From assembly GCA_023053685.1 (NCBI GenBank), contig JALIGW010000010.1, positions 8,907,012 to 8,971,011 on the forward strand: 64,000 bases of DNA, given 5' to 3'. Position numbers and translations under genes: made by a program. The notes beneath the pieces were generated by a model that was given only the letters and a program-made list of their open reading frames with translations, was not told where the DNA came from and did no database searches. Positions 51,415 through 62,408 of this stretch are shown here, piece after piece. The DNA comes from Diadophis punctatus similis. Taxonomy: Eukaryota; Chordata; Lepidosauria; Squamata; Dipsadidae. Numbering within the stretch: the first letter of the stretch is position 1; the number at the start of each line of letters is the position of its first letter.

Positions 51415-52738
51415 TCACAACCTCCATAGGCAAGCTGCTCTCACTGTCAGAAAGTTTCTCCTTATTTCCAGGTTGAATCTCTCCTTAGTCAGTTTCCATC
51501 CATTGTTCCTTGTCTGGCCTTCTGGTGCCTTGGAAAACAGCCTGACCCCCTCCTCTCTGTGGTAGCCCCTCAAGTATTGGAACACTGCTATCATGTCTCC
51601 CCTGGTCCTTCTCTTCGCTAGACTGGCCATGCCCAGTTCTTGCAACCGCTCTTCGTATGTTATAGTTTCCAGTCCCTTAATAATCCTGGTTGCTCTCCTC
51701 TGCACTTTCTCTAGAGTTTCAATGTCTTTTTTGTAGTGTGGTGACCAAAACTGGATGCAGTACTCTAGGTGTGGTCTAACTAAGGCTTTATAGAGTGGTA
51801 TTAGTACCACCCTAGTCCTAGATTGTATCCCTCTATTATTGCAATTTAGGATTGCATTGGCTATTTTGGCTGCCGCTGCACACTGCTGGCTCATGTTTAG
51901 CTGGTTGTCTACTAAGACTCCAAGATTCCTCTCGCAGTCACTGCTATTGAGTGTGGTTTCACTCAGTTTATATGTATATTTTTTGTTTTTCTTACCTAAG
52001 TGCAGGACTTTACTTTTCTCTGCATTGAATTACATTTTATTAGATAGGGCCCAGTGTTCAAGTCAGTCAAGATCCATCTGGATCTTGAGCCTGTCCTCTG
52101 GGGTGTTAGCTATTCCTGCCAGCTTAGTATCATCTGCAAATTTGGTTAGTTCCCCTTCTATTCCCTCATCTAGGTAATTTATGAAGATATTAAAGAGTAC
52201 TGGGCCTAAGACGGAACCCACTGCTTACTTCTCTCCATGTAGACTTAGACCCATTGAGGACTACTCGTTGAGTATGGTTAGTCAGCCAGTTGTTAATCCA
52301 TCTGGTCGTGTAGCTGCCTATCACACTTTTTTCTAGTTTATGAAGAAGTAGGTTGTGGTCTACTTTGTCAAATGCTTTGCTGAAGTCTAAGTATATTATG
52401 TCCACAGTATTTCGCTGGTCTACTAATTTAGTCACAGTGTTGAAGAATGAAATGAGATTAGTTTGGCATGATTTATTCTTAACAAACCCATGTTGGCTGC
52501 TGGTTATTACTTTGCTTGTTTCTAGGTGATGGCAGATCTGTTTTTTAATTATCTTTTCCAGTATTTTCCTGGGTATTGATGTAAGGCTGATTGGTCTGTA
52601 GTTACCTGGGTATATTTTTTTTTCCTTTTTTGAAGATGGGAACCACATCAGCTCTTTTCCAGTTCTCAGGTAGTTCCCCTGTGTTCCAGGATTTTTGGAA
52701 GATGTGGTGCAGTGGTTCTGAGATGACATCTGCTAGCT
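51415..52738 (-). pseudogene. CR1 ORF2: RT second half and C-terminus
   Basis: 52,190-52,729: YPGNYRPISLTSIPRKILEKII, QHGFVKNKSCQTNL and YLDFSKAFDKVDH. 51,900-52,190 (frame-broken) contains the catalytic [10 protein letters not shown]. 51,415-51,894: [21 protein letters not shown] and the [17 protein letters not shown]-terminus. Two or more frameshifts. Confidence 0.92.
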
Positions 52739-52746
52739 CCTTTAGA

Positions 52747-53060
52747 CAGGGGTGGGTTCCAATTTTTTACTACCACTCTGTGGGTGTGGCTTAATTTTGT
52801 GGGTGTGGCTTAATTTTGTGGGTATGGCTTAATTTTGTGGGAGTGGCTTTATGGTTATATGACCGTGTGGGAGTGGCTTGATGGTCATGTGACCAGGTGG
52901 GAGCAGCTTCGTGGTCATGTGAATGGGTGGGCGTGGCTTCATGGTCATGTGACTCAGCAGGCAAGGCTTGGTGGTCATGTGAATGGGTGGGCGTGGCCAA
53001 CTCAATGTCACTCACATCAAGGGGTGCCTCGCCTGGCCCCTCCCCTCCCAGCCATTCCTT
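52747..53060. repeat. hAT-A left part with GTGGCTT/GGTCATGTGA repeats
   Basis: About eight degenerate units of GTGGGxGTGGCTT with GGTCATGTGA. The same sequence follows the hAT end at 5,285. Confidence 0.8.
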
Positions 53061-53139
53061 GTCACACCCAGCCTCAACGAATCTACAGTTCTGTAAAAAT
53101 GTTGTTCACCTTTTTTCAAATTTATTATCTACATACTAT

Positions 53140-53425
53140 AGATGTACTTTCATGGACCACTGAAAGGAGGAAATGGCTCACATGCTTTGCCCAAGAGTGT
53201 GATAGGCAACAGGCTTTTAAGGGGCTGCCAGAAAAAAGGGGGCAATGTATTTTCCAAAGCACCAGAAGGCAAAACAAGAAGCAATGGATGGAAACTGAAC
53301 AAAGAGAGAAGCAACCTAAAACTAAGGAGAAACTTCCTGACAGTGAGAACCAATTTCGCCGCCCTGAGTCCTTCGGGAGTTGGGCGGCATATAAGAATAA
53401 CAAAATAAATAAATAATAAATAAAT
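53140..53425 (+). mobile_element. Chimeric fragment: CR1 ORF2 end joined to L3-like 3' tail
   Basis: 53,200-53,347 is CR1 (GCCAGAAAAAAGGGGGCAAT ... CTTCCTGACAGTGAGAACC). At about 53,350 it switches to the L3-like terminal stem CGCCGCCCTGAGTCC / GGGCGGCATATAAG and AATAAATA tail. CR1 does not resume after the tail, so this is not a simple nested insertion. Confidence 0.8.
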
Positions 53426-53744
53426 TTAGGTGCAGAAATATTTCAGTCATAATTTCAGATTTAAAATAGCCATTCGTGTAATACAACCTGCATATTGTTC
53501 AAAACAGTAATTAGTATTATGGCTGATGTGGCTAATTATGGAATAGCATATTAAGCTGGACTTATGCAACCTGATGTACAAAATAAATACACACATATTT
53601 ATGCTCTGGACCATAGACTTTGAATGCATGTAAATCCCTGAAAAATATGTGATAGCCCTGGAAAAAGAAAGGCAGTAAAATCACTCTACGTGTAAAATAG
53701 TATAAAATATTAACACATGATAAATAATGGAACAATTAAAAATA
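53426..53744. other. AT-rich, no feature seen
   Basis: No repeat or open frame recognised. Confidence 0.5.
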
Positions 53745-54131
<387 letters not shown>

Positions 54132-54480
54132 CTTAATACCCTATATGAGCCCTAATGATTGATATAAGTGGATTTTATTCATATGTATCTTTATGTGATC
54201 TGCTACCTCTGCTATAAGGAGTATGCCAGCAAAGGATTTAGAAGTCTTGGATACCTTAACAATTGAATGGTTAATATCATGGAGGTAATACAAATGATGC
54301 AGGAGGCACATTAAATCATTTTTTTGTTAGTTTAGGTCAAGAGTCAGCAATCTTAAACACTCAAAGAGCCATTTGGACCCATTTTCTACAGAAAACAAAA
54401 CATCGAGAGCCACAAAACCTGGGTGGGCATGGCCAACCCAACATCATACACTCCTACCCAGTCACATGAACCCCCTTCAC
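54132..54480 (+). repeat. Dispersed repeat, copy 2 (uninterrupted)
   Basis: Match of 6,694-6,911 plus 7,349-7,480 without the CR1 insertion. A hAT-like end CAAGAGTCAGCAATCTTAAACACTCAAAGAGCC-type sequence begins at 54,338. Confidence 0.85.
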
Positions 54481-54539
54481 ATCCTTATTCCTTCCTTCCT
54501 TCCATCCTCCCTCATGATTTTACCTTCCTTCCTTTCCTT

Positions 54540-55829
54540 TCGGCAACTGGAAGCTTCTCACACCAGCAAAGACCGACAGCTGCAGGCTTCTTGCACCAGC
54601 AAAGAGGTAGCAGCTGCAGGCTTCTCGGTTGGGGGGGGGACACGGCGAGGCTTGGCCACCTTTCGAACCCTGCTCTGGGCTGCCACCTGCTCAACCTCCA
54701 CTCTGCCTCAGGTCCCGCATCCAGCCACAAAGGGACATGCTGCTTCCAGGCCAGCCCGCTTGCTTGGAGCTGGTCTGGAAAGGAAAAAAACGCAGCCGAA
54801 TTAGGCAGGACTCGCCCCACTCTTCCAAGAGCCCGCTTTCTGCAGCGAATGAGCTGGTAGCGTGAAAAGCTCTTCCCCTTACCTGCATGCTGTTTATTAC
54901 TGGGTCTTCACCCCCCTCTGCACCCAAAAAGCGGCCGGTGGCCCCCGGTAGCGGTGTCTTGTTGGTCTTGGGGGGGGGTGCAGAGCTGGTAACAGCATGC
55001 AAGTAGAGGGCTACAACCTGCCTGCCTTTTGGATTTTGCCCTTCTTCTCTCCCCGCCACTCCAGGAAGGAAGCAGCAGCGGCAAATCTTTTTGCGCCCGC
55101 AGCAGTGGGCGATGGCTGGAAATTGCTGGGAGGCTCAGCTCGGGCTCCTTTCCTCCCTTTTCCTGCTTGGGTTTTAGGACACCTTCGTGGAAACCCCACC
55201 ACTGGTCAGCTCACTCGCCTGCCTGCACTCCGGATTCCCCCCTTCCTGGGAGCCCCAGCAGCTTATGTGGGGGGCTGTGGGGTGAGAGCATGAGCACCCT
55301 GAGGGGTGGGAGGTGGCACGCTCCAGGCTGCCTGGCACCCCGGCCGCATCCACGGGGCCGGAGGAGCCGCCAGCTGGGCGGAGCCTCCAGTCACATCACC
55401 AGCCACCTCCGGGATTGCTAAAAATAGAGGCTGGTGGAGGCAGGGAGGGTCTCGGCTGCCCCGCCCAAAGGGTCTGGCCGGGATCTGTCGGGCCCCGCTG
55501 GCCCCTGCGGTGCTCCTGCCACCCACTCCCAGCTACTTTCCCACCACCACCAAACCAGGGCCCTGGTCCCGGTGCCCCTTTGATTGCTCCTGACTGCCGC
55601 GGGGCTTCCCATTTCCAGGAAAGTCTCGGGGAATCTCTCGGTCAGCTGTTGTGAAGAAGCTTTGTTCTCGTTGAGAGCTGCTTTGCAAAGCGGCTCTCAA
55701 AGAGAATGGGGCATGGTGCACCCAGAGCTCCTGCTTCTTTGCAACAGCTGAGCACCTCTTCCACTTGGAACTGCAAGCTGCAGGGAGCGGGGACAGCTGC
55801 AATGACGGCAGCTATGGGGGCTCCTTCCC
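54540..55829. other. GC-rich cargo of unknown origin
   Basis: CpG-rich, with CTGCAGGCTTCTxGCACCAGCAAAGA direct repeats (54,550-54,640) and an inverted AGCTGCTTTGCAAAGCGGCT sequence near 55,677. On the minus strand a frame with TNKTPLPGATGRF and EDPVINSMQ ends at ATGCAG followed by GTAAGG (about 54,885), another possible exon-donor junction. Not recognised as a known gene; it could be intron or flank of the captured locus. Confidence 0.4.
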
Positions 55830-55871
55830 TCAGTCACTGATGGCATCCACCCACCCACCGGGTCTGCTCAC

Positions 55872-55943
55872 CTCCTGAGTTTCAGCATAGTAACTGTTCC
55901 ACTCGCTTGCGTCGTGACCTTCCATTTTCACAGTCCCTAACAT
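55872..55943 (-). pseudogene. Captured FOXA1-like first coding exon
   Basis: On the minus strand a 24-codon segment starts at ATG 55,943 and reads MLGTVKMEGH, then WNSYYAETQE, and is followed at once by GTGAGC, a consensus splice donor. The first coding exon of vertebrate FOXA1, a forkhead pioneer factor, encodes 24 residues beginning in this way; I count about 20 of 24 identical to what I recall of FOXA1, and it fits FOXA1 better than FOXA2 (Thr4, Asn in WNSYY, TQE end). The four changes are Glu/Asp exchanges and one Thr-to-Ala. No forkhead exon is seen in the 55 kb downstream on this strand, and the segment lies inside a hAT-bounded insertion, so it is read as a captured copy and not the gene itself. 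Confidence 0.72.
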
Positions 55944-56006
55944 CCTGGAGTCAACGTGCACGGTGTAACAATTCAGTCCCCTCTTGGCGAGCGCAAGGGA
56001 GGCAGG
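55944..56006 (-). other. Likely captured 5' UTR of FOXA1-like exon
   Basis: Directly upstream of the ATG, ending at the hAT MITE start at 56,007. The frame is open upstream through CYTVHVDSR. It is GC-balanced and unlike the neighbouring repeats. Confidence 0.45.
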
Positions 56007-56307
56007 GGTGGGTTCCAACTTACCTTGCTGCCGCTTTGCTTCCTCTCACAGCGCGTGGCCGCACCCGCGCATGCGCAGTACAAAAAACCCCAATTTTTTT
56101 TAAAAAAATAAAAATGCCAAAAACAAGATAGTGACCACATGCACAGTGCCGGAAACTCGGCTTCTGCGCATGTGCAGAAGAAAAAAAATTCGAAAACATT
56201 TGAATTTTAAAAAAAAATAGATGGTAGCTCCCACGGACCGGCACCGACCGAACCGGGTCGCTACCGGTTCAGGTGAACTGGTCCGAACCAGGAGGAACCC
56301 ACCTCTG
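56007..56307. mobile_element. hAT MITE, one-module form
   Basis: Ends CAGGGGTGGGTTCCAACTTACC / GGAGGAACCCACCTCTG. One copy of the ACAAGATAGTGACCACATGC module that is repeated in 7,914-8,558. Its left flank does not duplicate the right one, consistent with its right end being shared with the outer composite. Confidence 0.8.
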
Positions 56308-57830
56308 TCTTTAGGACTTTGGGATGTAATCCGTCTGGTCCTGGTGATTTGTATTTGTCACGTTCAGAGAGGTGATCTCTTACTGTTATTTTGCTTATGT
56401 TAACTTTTTTTTCCAATCTGTTTTTTGTAGTTGTGTTTCTGGTTAGTTGGGCTGCAGTTTCTTTTTGCGTTAAGACCGATGCAAAGAATGAGTTAAGCAG
56501 CTCTGCTTTGTCTGTGTTGCCTGTTACTTCGTTGCCTTCTTCTCCCTTTAGTGGACCAACTGTTTTCTTGATTTTTTTTCTTGTTATATATGTGTTGGAA
56601 GAAACTTTTTTTATTATCATTGACTTTTGTTGCAAGTCTTTGTTCATTCTGGGCCTTTGCTGTCCTGATTTTTTCTTTACAGATTCTGGCTATCTGTTGA
56701 TACTCTGCCTTAGTTATGTGTCTCTCTTTCCATTTTTTGTATTTGTCCTTTTTTTCATTCAATTTGTCAGTGAGGTCTTTGTGCAGCCATGCTGGTTTCC
56801 TTTTGGGTTTCTTGTTTTTCTTTCTCATCAGTATTGTGCTGTTCTGGGCTTTTTTATAATCGTGTTTTTCAGAGCTTCTTGAGTTGTTTTTCCCTTTAGG
56901 ACTTTCATCCAAGGAATATTTCCCAAGTTTTCTCTGAGTGTATTAAAATCAGCTTTTTTAAAAATCTAAGACTTTGGTATCGTTGTGTTCAATTATTTGT
57001 GTTTGCGTTATGTTGAATTCTAGTATGACGTGGTCACTCTCACCCAACGTTCCTGCAGTTTCAACTCCTTCTATCACTTCTTCTCTGTTTGTCAGTATTA
57101 AGTCCAGTATGGCTGTCCCTCTAGTTCCCTCCTTTACCTTTTGGACAACAAAGTTGTCAGCAAGGTTGGTTAGGAACATATTTGATTTCTCACTTGGTGC
57201 AGAACTAGTTTTCCAGTTGATATCCGGGTAGTTGAAGTCTCCCATTATTACTGCAGTGTGTTTCCTACATATGTTCATTAGTTGGTTGGCAAAAAGAATA
57301 TCCATTTTTTTCTGTTTGATTGGGTGGCCTATAGTATACTCCTATTGTCATGTCATTCTTTTTTTTCTTTTATGTTGATCCATATGCATTATAGGGGGTT
57401 TTCGTCTTTGGTTACATGCAGCTCTGTAGTAACATAGTGGTCCTTTACATACAGTGCAACTCCACCTCCTCTTTTATGTGGTCTGGGTTTTTTTTAAGAG
57501 TTTGTATCCTTCTATCAGTATGTTCCAGTTGTGAGTTTCATCCCACCAAGTTTCTGTTATTCCAACTATGTCGTATCTACCTTCGTGCATTAATATTTCA
57601 AGTTCACACTGTTTATTCCCCAGGTTTGTACATTTGTGTAAAGGCATTTGATATCTTTGTGCTTGATTCTGGGTGTGCTTTCTGTGTCTCCTGTTTGGCG
57701 TTTGAGTTTGTTTTCCTTCCCATTCCTCTTTAGTTCATTATTTGCCTTACTTACTAAGGGTCCTTGCATGGAGTTAGGTCCTGGAGATCCTATAGATTGG
57801 TCACCATCCCCGCTCAATTTTAGTTTAAAG
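56308..57830 (-). pseudogene. CR1 ORF2: endonuclease and RT start
   Basis: 57,590-57,817: ORF2 start with IKCLYTN. 57,310-57,590 (broken frames) has the TWWDETHNW region. 56,958-57,305: AVIMGDFNYPDINW and the SDHVILEF catalytic motif. 56,493-56,912: basic linker. 56,261-56,647: SPGPDGLHPKVLK, the RT entry motif, running into the hAT edge at 56,307. Confidence 0.92.
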
Positions 57831-57930
57831 CCCTCCTGATGACTGGCTCAACTCCTGATAAGTTGAGCCAGTCATTTTCCGAAGACATTCTTCCCAGTCT
57901 TTGTGAATTACTAAATAATATCTAATTTTA

Positions 57931-58815
57931 AAGTGTTTCTCCTACAATGTATTATGTGGCACATTAGAATACGATTATTCTATTAGTTAGCTTTGTCATA
58001 AAAAATATTTGCTTTGCTCTCAGCAATTTGGTTATGAAAAATAAAGAAACATGAGAGGACTGATGGGAATGGGAGGACTGGCAGGTGAAGGAAAGAAGAC
58101 AACTATTTTTAGGACTGTTTGATTCCAACAGCTTGTCGATAAAAAAGCATTCTTTGGTGGCCAAAGACAGGAAACTATTACCTGACTTGATACATATGCT
58201 CATATTTTGGGAAATGTACTACTTTATTCCTGATATGTAATTAAAAATCAAATCTTTGAAATAAGACAGCTGAATATTTAGCAGAGATGATAGATCCATT
58301 TACCATTGGTTTAAAACCTAGATACTGTTGTGGGATTATTGGGTAATGATAATATAATTTGGAATCTGATCTTATCTCATTGAATCATTAACTGTAATAA
58401 AACATGTTTAGAAAAACAGATTGGATGAAACCGAAGCAGAACAGTTAGTAATTTAATAAAAGAATCTGGCTGCTTTATCCCCTTGTCCCTCAGGGATTTT
58501 CATTAATTTGAGAAGGTTGTAGAAGAAGGCAAAACATTAACTAAACTTAGAGGCATTTCAGTTGAACACTCCTATATTGTTATCTATTATAAATAAGAAA
58601 ATCAAAGTGTACTCAGGAAAACAGCTTGTGACAGAAGCTGAATATTAGTATTCAGAATGCCTGCCCAGAAATATTTCAACAGCCACTCCATATCAGCTAC
58701 AAGCAACAATGCAATGATGACTGAAACAAGACATTAAGAGAAAAACAGAGCTGTGTGCAACAATGTGATTTTAAAAATTCACAAAAAAACAGTATAGTTC
58801 TGCTATAGAGGCCCA
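57931..58815. other. AT-rich, no feature seen
   Basis: No open frame longer than 80 codons and no repeat recognised. Confidence 0.5.
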
Positions 58816-58816
58816 C

Positions 58817-59945
58817 ATATTTATTTATTTATTTATTTATTTATTTGTTTGTTTGTTTGTTTGTTTAATTTATTTGTCAAACATGTATAGGATAGTAGTA
58901 GTTTGTATAAACATAAGTAAAAAGTAATGATAAAAGAGGACAATAGGACAGTAGGACAGGGACAGTAGGCACAGTGGTGCGCTTATGCACGCCCCTTACA
59001 GACCTCTCAGAAACGGGGAGAGGTCGACTATAGACAGTCTAAGGTTAAAGTTTTTGGGGTTTGGGGAAGAAACCACAGAGTCAGGTAGTGCATTCCAGGC
59101 ATTGATCACTCTGTTGCTGAAGTTGTATTTTCTGCAGTTGAGTTTGGAGCGGTTTACATTTAGTTTGAATCTATTACATGCTTGTGTATTGCTGTGGTTG
59201 AAGCTGAAGTAGTCATTAACAGGAAGGACATTTTGGTATATGATTTTATGAACTACATTTAGATCAGATCGGAGGCGACGTAGTTGTAAATTGTCTAATC
59301 CCAGTATTTCAAGTCTGGTGGAATAAGGTATTTTGTTGTGAGCGGAGGAGTGAAGGACTCTTGTTGTGAAATATTTCTGGACTCTCTCGATTGTATTTAT
59401 GTCTGATATGCAGTGCGGGTTCCAGACAGGTGAGCTGTATTCCAGAATTGGTCTAACAAATGTTTTGTATGCTCTGGTTAGCAATGTAATGTTGCCAGAG
59501 AAGAAGCTACGCAAGATTAGATTAACAACTCTTAGTGCCTTTTTGGCAATGTTGTTACAGTGGGCTCTAGCACTTAGGTCGTTGGATATGAGTACTCCAA
59601 GGTCTTTGACAGAGTGAGGGTCATCTACAAGTTCGTTTCCTCCAAGTTTGTATTTTGTATTCTGATTTTTTTGCCAATGTGTAAGACAGAGCATTTGTTG
59701 GTTGAGATTTGAAGTTGCCAGTTGTTTGACCATTCTGCTACATGATCAAGGTCTTTTTGAAGGGTAGCAACATTGTTGGTGGTGTTAAATAGTTTAACAT
59801 CATCAGCAAAGAGAACGCAGTTGCTTATAATATGATCACAAAGATCGTTTATGTAGAGTATGAAGAGTGTTGGTACTAGAACACTGCCTTGAGGGACACT
59901 AGTGTGACAGGAGCAGGATATGATATGGCACTTCCTATTAATGCA
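58817..59945 (-). pseudogene. Rex1-like LINE, RT end and 3' UTR
   Basis: The frame 58,996-59,733 (245 codons) encodes YKTFVRPILEYSSPVWNPH, IERVQKYFT, RLEILGLDNLQLRRLRSDL and NRVINAWNALPDSVV, the C-terminal part of a Jockey-superfamily RT. Upstream, in other frames, are VPQGSVL (about 59,895) and the catalytic FADDVKLF (about 59,795). After the stop the 3' UTR ends TTTGACAAATAAATT and an AAAC/AAAT repeat tail at 58,820-58,870. Rex1 is my best family guess; L2-like is the alternative. Confidence 0.75.
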
Positions 59946-60258
59946 ATATTTATTTTTTATCCCAGATTTATTTATTTATCCAACTTCCACCCCACTACAA
60001 TTTGGCAGGTTATATAACTAACAATTAAATTATCCATGATCAGAATTTATCACAGTCACCATCACAACAGTAACAACATAAAAGCCTGAACCAAAAACCG
60101 CTGAAACCAACCTATACATGTAAGGGCAGCGAATATGGCATCAAGTAAAGGCTTAGAAAAAGCCCCTCAAAAAAAGGTAATATTTTTTTAAAAAAATTAG
60201 CAGGTGGGGAGGGAGATGGACAAATCTCTGCTAGGAAGCTGTTCTACTTTTGATATTT
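59946..60258. other. Unassigned flank of the ORF1-only L1
   Basis: Starts with ATTTATTT repeats; otherwise unclassified. The sequence resumes at 62,961 after the insertion. Confidence 0.4.
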
Positions 60259-60929
60259 AACATTTATGGTCTTCTTTTTTTTTTTATCGAAAAAGTTTTA
60301 TTAGTACAGAGTACAAACATTTTTTTTTATTTTTCTCCCCACCCCCGCCCCCTTCCCTCCCCCCCTCCCCCCCGGACTTCCCAGAGAGAATTCAGGGCGT
60401 AATATCAGTAATTACAGAAAAAAGAAAAAAGAAAAACCCCTCAACTCCAAATTATACAATGCTAACATCATTAAATTTCTATATTTTCCATTATTTCCAA
60501 TATAATTCTAAAAGATAAAAAATAAAAAGTAAAAATATATTAATATATATATATTGTTGATAATAATAATAATCTGGGTTAAACAAAGGAAGGAAAACAG
60601 TTTTTCCCTCCTCCTTTCAATCAACTTTCTAGACCTATAAAAATTATTAATAATACTAAATCTTTAAAAAAACATTAATAATAATAATAATCTCATGATT
60701 AACTAAAACCGAGAAAATTTTACGTAGCTAATATCTAAATATTAAATAATAATACTTTTAAATTTCATCATAACAACATATTATTATAAAACAACTTATT
60801 AATTCAAATAAAACTAAAAATAATATTACGTGTCTACATATTAAATAATAAAACTTTTGAATTTCATCATAACCACATAGTATTATTATACACAACTTGT
60901 TAATTCATAATAAAAAGATATCCTTAAAG

Positions 60930-60986
60930 GTAATATTAATATTAATAATAATAATAATAATAACAATAAAAATAATAACAATAGTA

Positions 60987-61031
<45 letters not shown>

Positions 61032-61032
61032 G
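60930..61032. repeat. (AAT)n microsatellite in the half-L1 3' UTR
   Basis: Interrupted AATAAT array, longest run about 60,995-61,030. Confidence 0.9.
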
Positions 61033-61305
61033 TAGGAACCTAGAAGAGAGAGAGAGAAAAACGAAAACCTAAAGCAAAAGGAAAAAAAAATCCTTCCTTT
61101 AAAACGACTTTTAAAATCTAATTGTAATAATTTATAACTTAATAATTTTAATTAAAAATTAAAAATTCCAATTCTTAAAGAATTATTAAAAAAGAGAAAA
61201 AAAATTTTTTTAAAGAAAAAAAGAAGAAAGAAGAAACAACAATAAAAAAAGGGAGAAGAAGAAAATACAATTATATTATCTCCATCCATCTAATACATAT
61301 CAACA

Positions 61306-62408
61306 CTACTTCTCTTTATATCTTATTGGTTGCCTCCTTTTATATCTTGATGATTTTGAATTTATCAGCTCATCTTCCATCTGGTCCCAGTGCTCCATCT
61401 CCTTTTTCACATCTTTCTGGCTCTGCAGTTCACTTTGACTCTTTGAAACTATATCATTTTGATCCGGTAAAGATGACTTTTCCTCCTTATCCTCTTCTAC
61501 ATTAATACATCTTTCTTCTGGAATTTTAGATATATCAGCCTTTAAAATATTAACATAAAATTCAACAGCTTTGTTTATCGTATTCAGCCGATATCTTTTC
61601 TCCAAAAATTTCACCGTTACTCCTGTTGGTGCTTCCCATTTATATTGTAAATCCAATCTTTTAAGTTCATCAATCAAAAAAGTAAATTCTTTTCTAGCTT
61701 TAAGCATTTTAGAGGGAATTTCTTTCCATATCCTAAGTTCCTGACCATTCACCTGAAGATTATTCTTAAACGTCGCCTGGATAATTCTGTTCCGTAAAAC
61801 TCTTGTGGTAAAATATATAACAGTGTCCCTTGGTAAATGTTTTTGTTTTGCGTGCCACGAGTTGACCCTGTATATCTTTTCTATTTGTGTAGCCAACTCA
61901 TCTTTAGAAATTCCAGAAACCTGTACCAAGGCCTCAATCATTCTTCCTTTCAAATTATCATATAAACCTTCCTTCAACCCTCTTACTCTAATGGCAAATT
62001 GCATTCTTCTAAACTGTGACATCAACACCTCTGTTTCAAAATTTGCAATGTCCTTTTGAAATTTGTTTATATATTCCACCGAGGTTGCCAGCGCTTGTTT
62101 ATTTGTTTCAATACAGTCCTCCAAAACATCAACATTTGTTGCTAAACTTTTGCAAACCTCTAACATATCCATCCGTAACTGCTTTTCCATATTCTTTAAA
62201 GCATCCTGCATTTTTTTTCTATTTCAGTGATTTTTTGGTTAAATTCCAAAATTAAGTCTTGTTTCATAATCTTTAAAGTATTTAATAAGTTTTCCGATGT
62301 CAAAGCTTGTGGAGGTGTTGACTCAGTAGCAAGTTGCATTTTAGAAGTATAAGCAGAGGGATAAATAGGCCTTTTATTCAAGACAATCATTCCATACTTT
62401 GAAGCCAT
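61306..62408 (-). pseudogene. L1 ORF1p-like protein, one frameshift
   Basis: An RNA-binding chaperone in L1. The first frame (62,196-62,408) starts MASKYGMI and includes the beginning of a coiled coil (ILEFNQKITEIEKK). A frameshift in an A-run at about 62,212-62,220 joins it to a 301-codon frame (61,306-62,211) with coiled coil (EKQLRMDMLEVCKSL), RRM-like domain (FRRMQFAIRVRGLKEG) and C-terminal domain (HLPRDTVIYFTTRVLRNRII, VNGQELRIWKEIPSKMLKARKEF, LEKRYRLNTINKAVEFY). The domain order equals L1 ORF1p. The acidic then basic tail ends RYKRRQPIRYKEK. Confidence 0.9.

Noticed and set aside
55830..56018. Native FOXA1 gene start
   Set aside because: No forkhead-encoding exon on the minus strand in the remaining 55 kb and the segment is boxed in by hAT sequence; a captured copy is the simpler reading, though the native gene is not formally excluded.
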